Origin: an uncultured Burkholderiales bacterium | GTDB lineage: Bacteria; Pseudomonadota; Gammaproteobacteria; Burkholderiales; Burkholderiaceae | Direction of reading: 5' to 3' | DNA: 64,000 nucleotides | Assembly: GCA_946480465.1 (NCBI GenBank) | Contig: CAMLJY010000020.1 | Coordinates: 1-64,000, forward strand | Shown: positions 9,801 through 21,433 of the stretch, piece by piece | How the letters are laid out: each line of letters begins with the position of its first letter | Position numbering within the stretch: the first letter of the stretch is position 1 | The notes under the pieces: generated by a model | Told to the model about the DNA's origin: nothing | The model's input: the letters and a program-made list of their open reading frames with translations, nothing else | Databases searched by the model: none | Translations under genes and position numbers: made by a program

Positions 9801-10117
9801 TGGCGGACGCGTTGCTGCAGGCTGGGCTGATCCGCATGCGGCCGATCATGATGACGACCGCGGCCATGGTCTTCGGCATGCTGCCGCTCGCCCTGGCATT
9901 CAACGACGGCGGCGAGCTCCAGGCCCCGATGGGGCGGGCCATCATCGGCGGCGTGATCACCGCGACGCTGCTCACGCTGGTGGTGGTGCCGGTGCTCTAC
10001 AGCTACCTGGTGCGCGAGAAGCGACCCGGCCCGCAAGGCGCGGAGGCCCCACGGCCCGCGCTGCCCGTGGCCGGCGGTGGCGTGCTGCCGCAGCACGCGC
10101 CGGCCGATCGCGACTGA
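6878..10117 (+). CDS. RND multidrug/solute efflux permease, HAE1-like
   Basis: A 1079-residue inner-membrane proton-driven exporter of the AcrB/MdtB class. Visible features are the N-terminal helix (IQNPVFATMVMVALLVLGLFSY), two large periplasmic porter regions, the TM4 proton-relay motif GLLIDDAIVVREN, TM-rich blocks around residues 340-490 and 880-1060, and ASLPLALIGVMLALL near the end. The linker between TM6 and TM7 (about residues 525-565) is unusually long and basic. The very close adaptor gene upstream indicates a two-gene operon. Substrates cannot be inferred. The C-terminal tail after residue 1045 is Pro/Gly-rich and probably cytoplasmic. Confidence 0.94.
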   Translation: MWITRVSIQNPVFATMVMVALLVLGLFSYNRLGVEQMPDISFPGAFIDVAYPGASPEAAEREISKVIEESLNSIAGVKRITSRSFEGRGQIAVEFGLNTDMNRAMQDVRDRLAQVQSALPKDAKPPTVSRFNNDNAQPVVVMALMSESRSSRELSMLADQNVSKRLLRVDGVAQVDISGMAVREVRINLDAARLRAYGITPGEIAQALREANVDQPVGLLTDSAADAILRVEGRAREPRQFTEFVVARRNGLALTLGDLGQLVEREREFDSLSRINGQRAVTFNIFKQQDANIVATGEAVKEAMEEVRKALPSDVELRLIYANSDFVKGSLEGLKHTLIEGAILTVMIVFLFLHSWRSTIITGLTLPIAVISSFIAVYAFGFTLNFMTMMALSLCIGLLIDDAIVVRENIVRHVGMGKDHHTAAADGTNEIGLAVMATTFAICAVFVPVAFMGGIIGKFFYPFGITVAVAVLVSLFVSFTLDPMLSSVWKDPPSQRLAKLPVIGHAIRATDRGMDLCHAAYERLIRWAFSARRWNMPWPAFARPFDAQGRRDKSRPRALRRATLTPRGVVVGVGIASFVGALALAPLVGSEFVPETDQGFTQLSLRMAVGSSLERSDNKVRQVEEIVSTFKEVKTISTNVGGQGQGFAVGRGQATLNIALVDRKERQRTQKEVENAIREAIRKIPGIEVSVGFNRPIYVAILGSDPVGLSSIATEFAEKIKKIPGITDVDLSLKPGLPAYAVRLKPGAVRELGLTAPQLASSLRAYVNGEVATHWTTPDGQQVEVLLRLPEEQRERIDQMRNLPVAFAKDGTPIALDTVATIEPVTNPDVIRRQNLQRREAIFAGVQGRPAGDVGEDVQKLIKETNLPPGFSFDVGGQTKEQEEAFGGMLAAMGLAAIFIYIVLASQFGSFVQPIAIMASLPLALIGVMLALLFWRSTLNVFSMIGLVMLMGLVTKNAILLVDFANHARKAGATVADALLQAGLIRMRPIMMTTAAMVFGMLPLALAFNDGGELQAPMGRAIIGGVITATLLTLVVVPVLYSYLVREKRPGPQGAEAPRPALPVAGGGVLPQHAPADRD

Positions 10118-10215
10118 CGGCGCCCGCTCCCCGACGGTCGCCTCCCGCAGGCGCCCGTTCGCGGCCTCGCGGCGGCAGTTCGCAACTTTCGCGGCCCGGC
10201 GGATGGGGCGGTTTC

Positions 10216-10219
10216 CTAG
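10216..10219 (+). promoter_or_regulatory. CTAG-containing -10-like site upstream of the carotenoid oxygenase gene
   Basis: TTTCCTAGCAT lies 31 nt before the ATG at 10250. TAGCAT would be a -10 hexamer. It belongs to a recurring CTAG pattern just upstream of genes in this window (see findings). No clear -35 is seen. Confidence 0.3.
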
Positions 10220-10249
10220 CATCCCGCGACCTCATCTCAAGGGAAGCGA

Positions 10250-11776
10250 ATGCACCGCCGCCACTTCATGGCCGGCCTCACGGCCGCGCCGCTTCTTGCC
10301 GCGCACGGCCTGGCCGCCGCCGGCAACCTCTACTGGAAGCCTTTTCGCGACAGCGACGACATCGATCTCTCCTCGCCCGACACCGCCTGGAAGAGCAGCT
10401 TCCGCCGCGTTCCCGCGGAGATGGACAGCGAAGTGGCGATGCGCGTGCCCGCGGGACTGCGCGGCACGCTGTACCGCAACGGCCCGGCCTTGATGAACCT
10501 GGCCGGCACGCGGTACCGCCACTGGCTGGACGGCGACGGCATGGTGCATGCCCTGCGCCTGCAGGACGGCAAGCTGGTGCACCGCGGCCGGATGATCGGC
10601 ACGCGCAAGCTGCAAGCCGAGATGCAGGCCGGCAAGCGCCTGGCGCCGGGCTTCGGCACCAGCCTGTTCGGCACCGCCGTGCGCGGGCCGGACGACATGA
10701 ATACCGCGAACATCAACACGCTGCTGCTGGGGGGTGAACTGCTGGCCTTGTGGGAAGGTGGCGTGCCCTATGCGCTGGACCCGGCCACCTTGCAGACCAA
10801 GGGCCGCAAGGTGTTCGCGCCGCAGGTGGACAACCTGCCGTTCTCGGCCCACCCGCGGGTGGATGCCGCGGGCCATGTCTGGAGCTTCGGCTACCTGCCG
10901 GGTGCCGGCGCGCTGGCGCTGTACGAGCTGGACCACACCGGCGCGCTGCGGCGCCAGGGTTTCGTGCCGACGGCCAATGCGGACATGGTGCACGACTTCG
11001 CGATGACCGAGCGCTACCTCGTCTTCGTGCTCATGCCTTACCGCTACCAGCCGCGCCCCGACGATCCAACACTGTCCTTCGTTGGACACTACGCTTGGCA
11101 GGCCGGCCAGCCGGGGCAGGTGCTGGTGGTGGACAAGGCCGACTTCAAGGCCGTGCGCCAGATCGACATCCCAGCCCGCGGCGTCTTCCACCTTGGCAAT
11201 GCCTGGGAGGAGGGGGGCGGCGGCAACACCCTCCGTTTCGGAACCGTGAGCTACGACGACTTTCCCGACTTCATGCGCCGCGCCGGTGGCGTGATGGACC
11301 ATTCGCTGCTGGCCTATCCCGGCACGCGCTGGACCGAGCATGAGGTGGACCTGGCCGCTGGCACGGTGCGCAGCGCTTCGCCCTTCGCGGGCACGGTGGA
11401 GTTCCCGCGCTTCGATCCGCGCCGCAGCGGCCGCGCCAGCCGCTACGTGTACCTGATGGGCCGCCAGGGTGGCGAGGGCGAGCTGTTCGGCTTCAACACC
11501 GTGCGCCGGTTCGACCAGCGCACGGCCCAGGTTCAGGAATACCGCTACGGCCCCGGCGTGGTGGCGGAGGAGCATGTCTTCGTGCCGGCGCAGGGCAGCG
11601 ATGCGGAAGAGCGCGGCTGGCTGGTCGGCACCAGCTACGACTGGCGCCAGCGCCGGACCACGCTGTCGGTGTTCGATGCCGCGGCCGTGGCGGACGGCCC
11701 GGTGGCGCAGGCCACGCTGCCTTACGCTCTGCCGCTCGGCATCCACGGCCAGTTCGTCGCGGCCGCGGGCGGCTGA
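10250..11776 (+). CDS. Exported carotenoid-oxygenase-family dioxygenase
   Basis: A 508-residue member of the carotenoid/lignostilbene oxygenase family (seven-bladed propeller, non-haem iron). The four iron-binding histidines can be placed at His201 (SAHPR), His248 (MVHDF), His314 (VFHLGNAWE) and His499 (GIHGQF). The N-terminus MHRRHFMAGLTAAPLLAA resembles a twin-arginine signal, suggesting a folded, iron-loaded enzyme exported to the periplasm. The family cleaves double bonds of carotenoids, stilbenes or isoeugenol-type compounds; the substrate here is unknown. The stop is only 2 nt from a LytS-type histidine kinase gene, implying co-transcription. Confidence 0.9.
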   Translation: MHRRHFMAGLTAAPLLAAHGLAAAGNLYWKPFRDSDDIDLSSPDTAWKSSFRRVPAEMDSEVAMRVPAGLRGTLYRNGPALMNLAGTRYRHWLDGDGMVHALRLQDGKLVHRGRMIGTRKLQAEMQAGKRLAPGFGTSLFGTAVRGPDDMNTANINTLLLGGELLALWEGGVPYALDPATLQTKGRKVFAPQVDNLPFSAHPRVDAAGHVWSFGYLPGAGALALYELDHTGALRRQGFVPTANADMVHDFAMTERYLVFVLMPYRYQPRPDDPTLSFVGHYAWQAGQPGQVLVVDKADFKAVRQIDIPARGVFHLGNAWEEGGGGNTLRFGTVSYDDFPDFMRRAGGVMDHSLLAYPGTRWTEHEVDLAAGTVRSASPFAGTVEFPRFDPRRSGRASRYVYLMGRQGGEGELFGFNTVRRFDQRTAQVQEYRYGPGVVAEEHVFVPAQGSDAEERGWLVGTSYDWRQRRTTLSVFDAAAVADGPVAQATLPYALPLGIHGQFVAAAGG

Positions 11777-11778
11777 GC

Positions 11779-12882
11779 ATGCGTCCCGCGCAGCCCCTTG
11801 CCAGCCGATGGCGCGCGCTGCTGCGCGATGCCGGCTTCGTGGTGCTGCTGAACCTCGGCATCAGCCTGCTGCTGGCGACCTTTGCGCTGGCGGCCGCGCC
11901 GGCCATGCCGCTGGCGCAGCGCCTGGCCGTGCTGGGCACCGATGCCATCTACTCCCAGGCCATCGGCCTGACGGTGTTCGCGTTGATCGAGTGGCCGCGG
12001 CTGACCTGGTGGTGGGGCCGGCCGCCCGACATGCTGAAGCTCGGCCTGGTCACGCTGCTCGCCATTCCCGCCGGCGTGGTGCTGGGCGGCTCGGCGGCCG
12101 CATGGTTGACCGGCGGCATCGCGCCGCTGGCGTCGCTCGCATCCCTGGCCGAGCTCGCCACGCCGGCGGGACTGTTCATCCTGCTGCTGACGGCGCTGGC
12201 CTCGCTGGTGGCCGTGCACTTCCTCACCCAGCGCGACCGCCTGCTGGCCGAGCGCCTGCGGGCCGAGAACGCCGACATCCGCGCCACCAGCGCGCGGCTG
12301 CAGTTGCTGCAGCAGCAGATCGAGCCGCACATGCTGTTCAACTCGCTGGCCAACGCGCATGCGCTCATCGACGAGGACCCGGCGCGTGCGCAGCAGCTGA
12401 TCGAGGCGCTGAGCGAGTTGCTGCGCACCAGCATGCAGGTGAGCCTGCAGCCGCTGGTCACGCTGCGGCAGGAATTTGACCTGTTGCAGCACTACCTGCA
12501 GCTGATGGCCGTGCGCATGGGCCCACGCCTGGCGTGGCGCCTGGACCTGCCGGCGGCGCTGGAGCGCGTGCGCGTGCCGCCGCTGACCATCCAGCCGCTG
12601 GTGGAAAACGCGGTCAAGCACGGCCTGGACCCGCAGCCCGCGGGGGGACGCATCGAGATCAGCGCGCGCGCCGATGGCGACCGGCTGCTGGTCGAGGTCA
12701 CCGACGACGGCATCGGCCTGCAGGTGGACGACCCCTTCGCCACCGGCCGCATCGGCCTGGACAACGTGCGCAAGCGCCTGCTGGGCAGTTTCGGTGAAGG
12801 CGCCGGACTGCACCTGTCGCCGCGGGTGCCGCACGGCGTGCGCGCCACGCTGCTGCTGCCGCGCTCCCTCGATTCATCATGA
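11779..12882 (+). CDS. LytS/AlgZ-type sensor histidine kinase
   Basis: A 367-residue membrane histidine kinase of the His_kinase (LytS/YehU/AlgZ) class. The first 150 residues hold four or five hydrophobic segments and no periplasmic sensor of any size. A short coiled coil (about 150-180) leads to the phospho-acceptor motif QQIEPHMLFNSLAN with His184. The ATPase has the N-box PLVENAVKHGL and the glycine box VTDDGIGL. Its gene follows the carotenoid oxygenase by 2 nt and precedes a LytTR response regulator by 13 nt, so it is a complete two-component pair. The signal may be membrane-borne; this is inferred from the lack of an extracellular domain. Confidence 0.92.
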   Translation: MRPAQPLASRWRALLRDAGFVVLLNLGISLLLATFALAAAPAMPLAQRLAVLGTDAIYSQAIGLTVFALIEWPRLTWWWGRPPDMLKLGLVTLLAIPAGVVLGGSAAAWLTGGIAPLASLASLAELATPAGLFILLLTALASLVAVHFLTQRDRLLAERLRAENADIRATSARLQLLQQQIEPHMLFNSLANAHALIDEDPARAQQLIEALSELLRTSMQVSLQPLVTLRQEFDLLQHYLQLMAVRMGPRLAWRLDLPAALERVRVPPLTIQPLVENAVKHGLDPQPAGGRIEISARADGDRLLVEVTDDGIGLQVDDPFATGRIGLDNVRKRLLGSFGEGAGLHLSPRVPHGVRATLLLPRSLDSS

Positions 12883-12895
12883 CCCTCGCCCGAGA

Positions 12896-13693
12896 ATGAA
12901 CATCCCCCTCCTGATCGTCGAGGACGAGCCGCCGCTGGCGCGCCGCATGCAGCAGCTGCTGGCCGCGGCTTGGGCCCAGGCCGACCTGCTGCCCGTCGCG
13001 GACAACGGCGCCAGCGCCATCGCACTGGCGCTGGAACATCTGCCGCGGGTGATCTTCCTGGACATCCACCTGCCGGCCTGCTCCGGGCTGGACGCGGCGC
13101 AAGCCATCATCGAAGACTGGCCCGACGGCACGCCGCTGCCGCAGCTGGTCTTCGTGACCGCCTATGCACAGTACGCGGTGCAGGCCTTCGAGCATGCGGC
13201 GGTCGACTACCTGCTGAAGCCAGTGGGCGAGCAGCGTCTGCAGAAGGCCGTGCAGCGCTTGCAGGAGCGGCTGGCGCTGATCGGCGGCCCGCCCGCCAAC
13301 GAGGGCGCCGCGCTGGGTGATGAGTTCGAGCGCCTGGCGCAGTCGCTGCAGCCCGCGGGCGCCGAGCCGCCGCTCACGCTGATCACCGCCGCGGTGGGGC
13401 AGGTCACGCACCTGATCCCGATCGACGACGTCGTCTACTTCGAGACCGCCGGCAAGTACCTGCGCGTCGTCACGCGCCAGCGCGAGGCGCTGATCCGCAT
13501 GACCCTGCGCGAGCTGCTGGCCCGCGTGGACCCCGCGCGCTTCTGGCAAGTGCACCGCAGCCTGGTGGTGCAGGCACGCGACATCGCCCAGGCCGAACGC
13601 GGCGACGAAGGGCGGCTCACGCTTCGCCTGCACGGCATGCCGGACAAGCTGGCGGTGAGCCGGCTGTTCGCTCACCGCTTCCGTCCAATGTGA
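12896..13693 (+). CDS. LytTR-family response regulator
   Basis: A 265-residue regulator. The receiver domain (about 1-120) has the acidic pair Asp10/Glu11, phospho-acceptor Asp56 (VIFLDIHLP), Thr88 and Lys108 (LLKPV). The DNA-binding LytTR domain (about 165-262) shows IPIDDVVYFETAGKYLRV and FWQVHRSLVVQ. The start MNIPLLIVEDE is the natural receiver start; longer in-frame reading into the kinase gene is spurious. It is the output partner of the kinase just upstream and resembles the AlgZ/AlgR arrangement. Targets are unknown, but the carotenoid oxygenase gene in the same operon is an obvious candidate. Confidence 0.93.
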   Translation: MNIPLLIVEDEPPLARRMQQLLAAAWAQADLLPVADNGASAIALALEHLPRVIFLDIHLPACSGLDAAQAIIEDWPDGTPLPQLVFVTAYAQYAVQAFEHAAVDYLLKPVGEQRLQKAVQRLQERLALIGGPPANEGAALGDEFERLAQSLQPAGAEPPLTLITAAVGQVTHLIPIDDVVYFETAGKYLRVVTRQREALIRMTLRELLARVDPARFWQVHRSLVVQARDIAQAERGDEGRLTLRLHGMPDKLAVSRLFAHRFRPM

Positions 13694-13860
13694 GCGGCCA
13701 TGCGGCACTCGCGACGCACGGCTCGGTGAAGCATGCGTGACGCTCGGCGCCATGAATCGACGGCTCGCGGCCCCTTCCCCACCGTTCACCACCTGCACCG
13801 GCCTGCTGGCAAGGCGCCGTTCCTAGACTGAATTCATCGTCATGGAGCAGGACCGATGCA

Positions 13861-14445
13861 GTGAATTCGAGATGGATCTTTCGCGCCGGCATGGGCGCGC
13901 TGATGGGCGCGGCGCTCGCCGCGTGCGGCGGCGGCAAGGATGATGCTGCCGACCGCTTCGCCGGCCAGTGGGTCTCCGGCTGCGAGCAGGCCGGATTGCA
14001 CCTGGAAGGCAGGCCGGACCAGGCGCTGACAGCGACCTACACACTCACGCTCACGCGCCTGTCCGACGACCGCCTGCACTTCGGCATGGTCCAGCAGGTC
14101 TACCGGTCGGATGACTGCAAGGGCGTGCCCATCGCGACGCACGCCAACCGGCACCCGGACAACCGCTTCGTGCTGGAAGGGCGCCGAACGGTCGCGGGGA
14201 CCGAGGTCGAGCGCATCCGGGTGCGCATGCGCTCGCTGAAGGATGCGGGCGGCCGCGAGGGCAACCCGCCCGGCTCGGCGCTGGACATCGCCTACCCGGC
14301 CGACTTCTTCACCGCCGAGGTGCCGGAAGACCGGGACCTCATCGCCGTCAGCGGCAAGCAGCTGCGCTTCGGCACCGGCAGCGGTTTCGATGCCGACGGC
14401 TACCCGGTTCAGCTGACGCGGGGTCCCGGCATGGAGCGGCTGTGA
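13861..14445 (+). CDS. Putative lipoprotein of unknown function
   Basis: A 194-residue protein with a short basic start, a hydrophobic stretch and a lipobox-like LAAC at Cys22, followed by Gly-Gly-Gly and acidic residues, typical of an exported lipoprotein. The mature part has no motif I recognise; two further cysteines (in SGCEQAG and DDCKG) could form a disulfide. The start is a GTG at 13861 with a ribosome-binding site GGAGCAGGA ending about 8 nt upstream; the nearby ATG at 13856 hits a stop at once. A CTAGACT -10-like site sits 35 nt upstream. It overlaps the following porin gene by four bases, so the two are coupled. Confidence 0.7.
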   Translation: MNSRWIFRAGMGALMGAALAACGGGKDDAADRFAGQWVSGCEQAGLHLEGRPDQALTATYTLTLTRLSDDRLHFGMVQQVYRSDDCKGVPIATHANRHPDNRFVLEGRRTVAGTEVERIRVRMRSLKDAGGREGNPPGSALDIAYPADFFTAEVPEDRDLIAVSGKQLRFGTGSGFDADGYPVQLTRGPGMERL

Positions 14446-15296
14446 AGGGCGCCCTGAAGGCCGTGACGGCCACCCTGGTCGTCGCCTGCCTGGGAGCCGC
14501 CGTGCAGGCGCAGGCTGCCGAGATTGCCGATGGTCCACCGCCGGGCTGGGTGGGGCCGCCGCCCGGCTGGTCCGGTGGCGTCCTGGCCGGTGCCGCACGC
14601 CTGCCGCGTTATGAGGGCAGCCGGGAGAACCGGGTGCAGCCGGTGCTCGGCCTGCAGGTGAGCTACCGCAGCATGCGCTGGGGCAGCTTCGAGATGGGCA
14701 GCCGCGGCCTGGGCTGGACGGCGCTGCAGCAGCCGGCCTTGAGCCTGGGCGCGGCGCTTCAGCTCGATCCCGGCCGCGTCGACAACGGCGACGACAAGCT
14801 CACCGCCATGGGCCATCGCCCGGGCGCCGAACGCCTGCGCGGCATGGGTGAGGTCAAGGCGGCACCGGTGCTGGCTTTGATCGGCTCGACCACGGCGGCC
14901 GGACTATCGGCCAACGCGACGCTGCGGCGCGCGCTGGGCAGCCACGACGGCACGCAGCTCGAGCTTGGCCTGTCCTGGCCGCTGCGCCTGGGGCCCCATG
15001 CGCGCCTGAAGGTGGAACCGGGCGCCACCTGGGCCGATCGGCGCTACCAGGCGGCGTACTTCGGCGTCACCCGGCAGCAGGCGATGGCCACGGGCTTCGA
15101 TCGCTATCAGGGCGGATCCGGCTGGAAGAGTGCGCAGCTGGCGCTGCAGTTCGAAGCCGACTTCAGCCGCGACTGGCACCTGCAGGCCACGCTGCAGCGC
15201 CGCCGTCTGCTGAACGACGCGGCGGACAGCCCCGTCACCGAGCGGCGCGACAGCACCGTGGGCATGCTGGCCGTGCTCTACACGTTCCAGTGGTGA
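14442..15296 (+). CDS. MipA/OmpV-family outer-membrane protein
   Basis: A 284-residue outer-membrane beta-barrel candidate with a signal peptide ending near AQA (residue 25). It then has a proline/glycine-rich stretch with PPPGW repeated as WVGPPPGW, alternating amphipathic strands, the family segment AAYFGVTRQQA and a terminal aromatic residue (YTFQW). MipA/OmpV proteins act as scaffolds for murein enzymes or as porins induced by stress or small molecules. The GTG start overlaps the preceding lipoprotein stop (GTGA), suggesting a lipoprotein/porin pair. Assignment to the family is good; the role is open. Confidence 0.8.
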   Translation: MKGALKAVTATLVVACLGAAVQAQAAEIADGPPPGWVGPPPGWSGGVLAGAARLPRYEGSRENRVQPVLGLQVSYRSMRWGSFEMGSRGLGWTALQQPALSLGAALQLDPGRVDNGDDKLTAMGHRPGAERLRGMGEVKAAPVLALIGSTTAAGLSANATLRRALGSHDGTQLELGLSWPLRLGPHARLKVEPGATWADRRYQAAYFGVTRQQAMATGFDRYQGGSGWKSAQLALQFEADFSRDWHLQATLQRRRLLNDAADSPVTERRDSTVGMLAVLYTFQW

Positions 15297-15318
15297 GGGC
15301 AAGAACGAAGGCGGTGGC

Positions 15319-16869
15319 TCAGGCCGCCACCTTCGCGAAGCTGACGGCGCCGGTCTGGCGATAGACGCCGCAGCCGGCGAACTGCTGCGCGTCGATCTGC
15401 ACTACGAAGGAGGCCTTCGGCTGCACGGCGCCGGTTTCCGGGTTGACGATGTCGTACTCGATCCAGCCGCCGGCGCCGGGCGCCGTGGCCCAGGCGTCGC
15501 GCAGGAAGCGGTCGCCGTCAATGCCGGGCACCTCGTGCACCCGCTTGCCTTCCATCGCCGGCTTGGCGCCGTGCACCCGGTAGGCGCCGGTGCGGTCGAT
15601 CACGAAGAGGTACAGGTCGCGGTCGAGGAAGCCGCCGTCCTTGGCGTGGAAGGCCTGCGCGGCCGTGGCCAGGCCGCGCGACTTGATCAGTCCGACCGCC
15701 CGCTCCACCAGCGCACGGGCCTCGTCGGCGCTGCCCTGGCGCAGGCGGATCGAGGCCACCGCGCTGGACAGCGTCTTCGCGCGGCCCACCAGGTCGTGCG
15801 AAGCCTCGGCCGATTGCTCGACCATCGCCGCGTTCTGCCGCGTGATCTCGTCCAGCTGGCCGACGCTTTGCGAGACCTGGGTCAGTTCGCCGCTCTGCCG
15901 CGCGCTGGCTTCGGCGATCTGGCGCAGCGATTGCGACACGTTGCGCACGCCGCCCACCAGCGAATCCAGCACGTGGCCGACGGCGCGCGTTTGCTTCACC
16001 GAGCTTTCCACCTGCTCGCCGGAACGGGCGATCAGCTGGCGGATCTCGCTGGCGGCGCCGCTGGAGCGCTGCGCGAGTTGGCGCACCTCGGCCGCGACGA
16101 CCGCGAAGCCGCGGCCCGCCTCACCGGCACGTGCGGCCTCCACGGCGGCATTCAGCGCGAGGATGTTGGTTTGAAAGGCGATGCCGTCGATCACGCCAAT
16201 GATTTCGCCGACCCGGCGCGAGCTGTCCTCCAGCCCTGCCATCGCCTCGACCGAACCGCGCATCGCGGTGCCGCCTTGCTCGGCCTCGGCCTTCAGGCGC
16301 TCGGTCAGCTGGTCCAGCTGGCTTGCCGCGGCAGCGTTGGCCGTGACGGCCTCGGTCAACTGCTGCACGGTCTCGACGGTCTGCCGCAGGCTGGCGGCCT
16401 GCTGCTCGGTGCGCTGCGCCAGTGACTCGCTGCTGTTGGCCACCTGCTGGCCGGACATGCCGACCCGCACGGCGCTGCTGCGGATCTCGGCCACCAGCGA
16501 GGACAGGCGCATGTTCATGCCTTCGACCGCGGTGCCGATGACGGCCAGCTCATCGCTGCCAGGCAGTTCGATCTTGTGCGACAGGTCGCCCCCGCTGACG
16601 GCTTTGACGCCGTCCTGCAGCAGGCGCAGGCTGCCGCGCACGCTGGCATGAAAAGCCAGCCCGAGGTAGGCGCTGATGCTGAACAAGGTGAGGCTCGCGC
16701 CCAGCACCGGCATCAGTGCGCTGGCGGGGACCAGGTCCAGGGCCGCGACGGCACACAGCGCCTGCGAGCCGGCGAGCGGCAGGCCCACGCAAGCGAGCTT
16801 GGCGGACCAGGAACAGGCACGCATCCAGCGCACCGCGGGTGAGAGCGGGGAAAAGCGGGAACCCGGCAT
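15319..16869 (-). CDS. Methyl-accepting chemotaxis protein with C-terminal Cache-like domain
   Basis: A 516-residue chemoreceptor. Hydrophobic segments lie at about residues 20-75, followed by a HAMP region ([25 protein letters not shown]). The coiled-coil signalling domain contains the universally conserved hairpin tip ([24 protein letters not shown]). After the signalling domain, residues 385-510 form a separate alpha/beta domain ([21 protein letters not shown]...[14 protein letters not shown]) resembling a single Cache sensor, here apparently cytoplasmic. There is hardly any periplasmic loop between the N-terminal helices. The ATG at 16869 has GAGGAGA upstream; an in-frame ATG 20 codons earlier is less likely. 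Confidence 0.9.
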   Translation of the reverse strand: MPGSRFSPLSPAVRWMRACSWSAKLACVGLPLAGSQALCAVAALDLVPASALMPVLGASLTLFSISAYLGLAFHASVRGSLRLLQDGVKAVSGGDLSHKIELPGSDELAVIGTAVEGMNMRLSSLVAEIRSSAVRVGMSGQQVANSSESLAQRTEQQAASLRQTVETVQQLTEAVTANAAAASQLDQLTERLKAEAEQGGTAMRGSVEAMAGLEDSSRRVGEIIGVIDGIAFQTNILALNAAVEAARAGEAGRGFAVVAAEVRQLAQRSSGAASEIRQLIARSGEQVESSVKQTRAVGHVLDSLVGGVRNVSQSLRQIAEASARQSGELTQVSQSVGQLDEITRQNAAMVEQSAEASHDLVGRAKTLSSAVASIRLRQGSADEARALVERAVGLIKSRGLATAAQAFHAKDGGFLDRDLYLFVIDRTGAYRVHGAKPAMEGKRVHEVPGIDGDRFLRDAWATAPGAGGWIEYDIVNPETGAVQPKASFVVQIDAQQFAGCGVYRQTGAVSFAKVAA

Positions 16870-17042
16870 GGGGCGTCTCCTCGGACAACTGCTCGCGCCG
16901 GTCCGACGTTGGTCGGCACGCTGGTGCATCTTCGGCTAAATCTGCAAAAACTGTTGCCCTGAAATGAGGCGCATTGCGCACCATTTCGGATGCGAGCCGG
17001 CGCGCCGGTCTACGTGCCGCGCAGCCGGGTGCCGGGCGCCGT

Positions 17043-18434
17043 TCAGCACTCGACGATGTTCACCGCCAGCCCGCCGCGGGCCGTTTCCTTGTACTTGGTC
17101 ATCATGTCGGCGCCGGTCTCGCGCATCGTCTTGATCACCTTGTCCAGGCTGACGAAATGCGTACCGTCACCGCGCAGCGCCATGCGGGCCGCATTCACGG
17201 CCTTGACCGAGGCGATGGCATTGCGCTCGATGCAGGGGATCTGCACCAGGCCGCCCACCGGATCGCAGGTCAGGCCCAGGTGGTGTTCCATGCCGATCTC
17301 GGCCGCGTTCTCCACCTGCTCGGGCGTGCCTCCCAGCACCGCGCACAGCGCGCCGGCGGCCATCGAACAGGCCACGCCCACCTCGCCCTGGCAGCCCACT
17401 TCGGCACCGGAGATCGACGCGTTCTCCTTGTAGAGGATGCCGATGGCCGCTGCGGTGAGCAGGAAGTCGATCACGCCGCGCTCGGACGAGCCGTGCACGA
17501 AGCGGTGGTAGTAGTGCAGCACTGCGGGGATGATGCCGGCCGCGCCGTTGGTGGGTGCGGTGACCACGCGGCCGCCGGCGGCGTTCTCCTCGTTCACCGC
17601 CAGCGCGTACAGGTTCACCCAGTCCAGCACCTGCAGTGGATCGCGCAGCGCCGCCTCCGGATTGCTGGTGAGCGAGCGGTACAGCGCCGCCGCGCGCCGC
17701 TTGACCTTGAAGCCACCGGGCAGCGTGCCCTCGGCCTTGCAGCCGCGCGAGACGCAGTCCTGCATCGTGCGCCAGATGCGCAACAGGCCTGAATCGATCT
17801 CTTCGTCGGTGCGCCAGTGGCGCTCGTTGCGGCGCATTACCTCGGCGATGCTGCAGTCGAGCTGCTTGGTCAGTGCCAGCAGCTGTTCGCCGCTGTGGAA
17901 GGGATGGGGCAGGGCGGTGGTGTCCGGCGCCACCACCTTGTGGCGGGTCCCATCGGCCGCCACCTCGTCGCTGACGATGAAGCCGCCGCCCACCGAGTAG
18001 TAGACGCGGTTGGCGATCTCCGCCCCTGACCCGTCGAAGGCGGTGAAGCGCATGCCGTTGGCGTGGAAGGGCAGGCTCTCGCGACGGTGGAAGATCAGGT
18101 CCTTGGCCTCGTTGAAGGCGAGGCACAGGCCGTCCGGCAGCGTCAGCGACTGGTGGGCGCGCACCGCTGCCAGCATCTCCGGAATGCGGTCCACGTCCAC
18201 CGTGTCGGGTTCGTGGCCCATCAGGCCCAGCAGCACGGCGGTGTCGCTGCCGTGGCCCTTGCCGGTGGCGCCCAGCGAGCCGTAGAGGTCGCACTGCAGG
18301 CGCATCACGTCGTCGACCAGGCCATCGGCGGCCAGGCGCTGCATGAACATGCGCGCGGCGCGCATCGGACCCACCGTGTGGGAGCTGCTCGGCCCGATGC
18401 CGATCTTGAAGAGGTCGAAAACCGAGACGGCCAT
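17043..18434 (-). CDS. sdaA: L-serine ammonia-lyase (iron-sulfur type)
   Basis: A 463-residue single-chain L-serine dehydratase, which deaminates serine to pyruvate using a [4Fe-4S] cluster. The N-terminal beta domain begins [23 protein letters not shown]; the alpha domain carries the family motifs [25 protein letters not shown] and [18 protein letters not shown] with cluster cysteines. It starts 10 nt after the gcvP stop with an AAGGGCAG ribosome-binding site, so it is the fourth gene of the glycine-cleavage operon. Position behind a glycine riboswitch links serine breakdown to glycine excess. Confidence 0.95.
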   Translation of the reverse strand: MAVSVFDLFKIGIGPSSSHTVGPMRAARMFMQRLAADGLVDDVMRLQCDLYGSLGATGKGHGSDTAVLLGLMGHEPDTVDVDRIPEMLAAVRAHQSLTLPDGLCLAFNEAKDLIFHRRESLPFHANGMRFTAFDGSGAEIANRVYYSVGGGFIVSDEVAADGTRHKVVAPDTTALPHPFHSGEQLLALTKQLDCSIAEVMRRNERHWRTDEEIDSGLLRIWRTMQDCVSRGCKAEGTLPGGFKVKRRAAALYRSLTSNPEAALRDPLQVLDWVNLYALAVNEENAAGGRVVTAPTNGAAGIIPAVLHYYHRFVHGSSERGVIDFLLTAAAIGILYKENASISGAEVGCQGEVGVACSMAAGALCAVLGGTPEQVENAAEIGMEHHLGLTCDPVGGLVQIPCIERNAIASVKAVNAARMALRGDGTHFVSLDKVIKTMRETGADMMTKYKETARGGLAVNIVEC

Positions 18435-18444
18435 GCGCTGCCCT

Positions 18445-21357
<2,913 letters not shown>

Positions 21358-21433
21358 GGGGAAGGGCTTCGGAAGGGGACGGCCGACGGCGCGTGGATGG
21401 CGTCGTCGGGTCAGCAGGCGGGAGGGAAGCGGA

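Noticed and set aside
6848..10222. A 1124-residue open frame on the minus strand opposite the RND pump
   Set aside because: It is the antisense shadow of a well-conserved gene; the protein is His/Arg/Gln-rich without any domain. The same holds for the other long opposite-strand frames.
13856..13864. ATG at 13856 as start of the putative lipoprotein
   Set aside because: It reads ATG CAG TGA and stops at once; the GTG at 13861 in the other frame gives a proper signal peptide.
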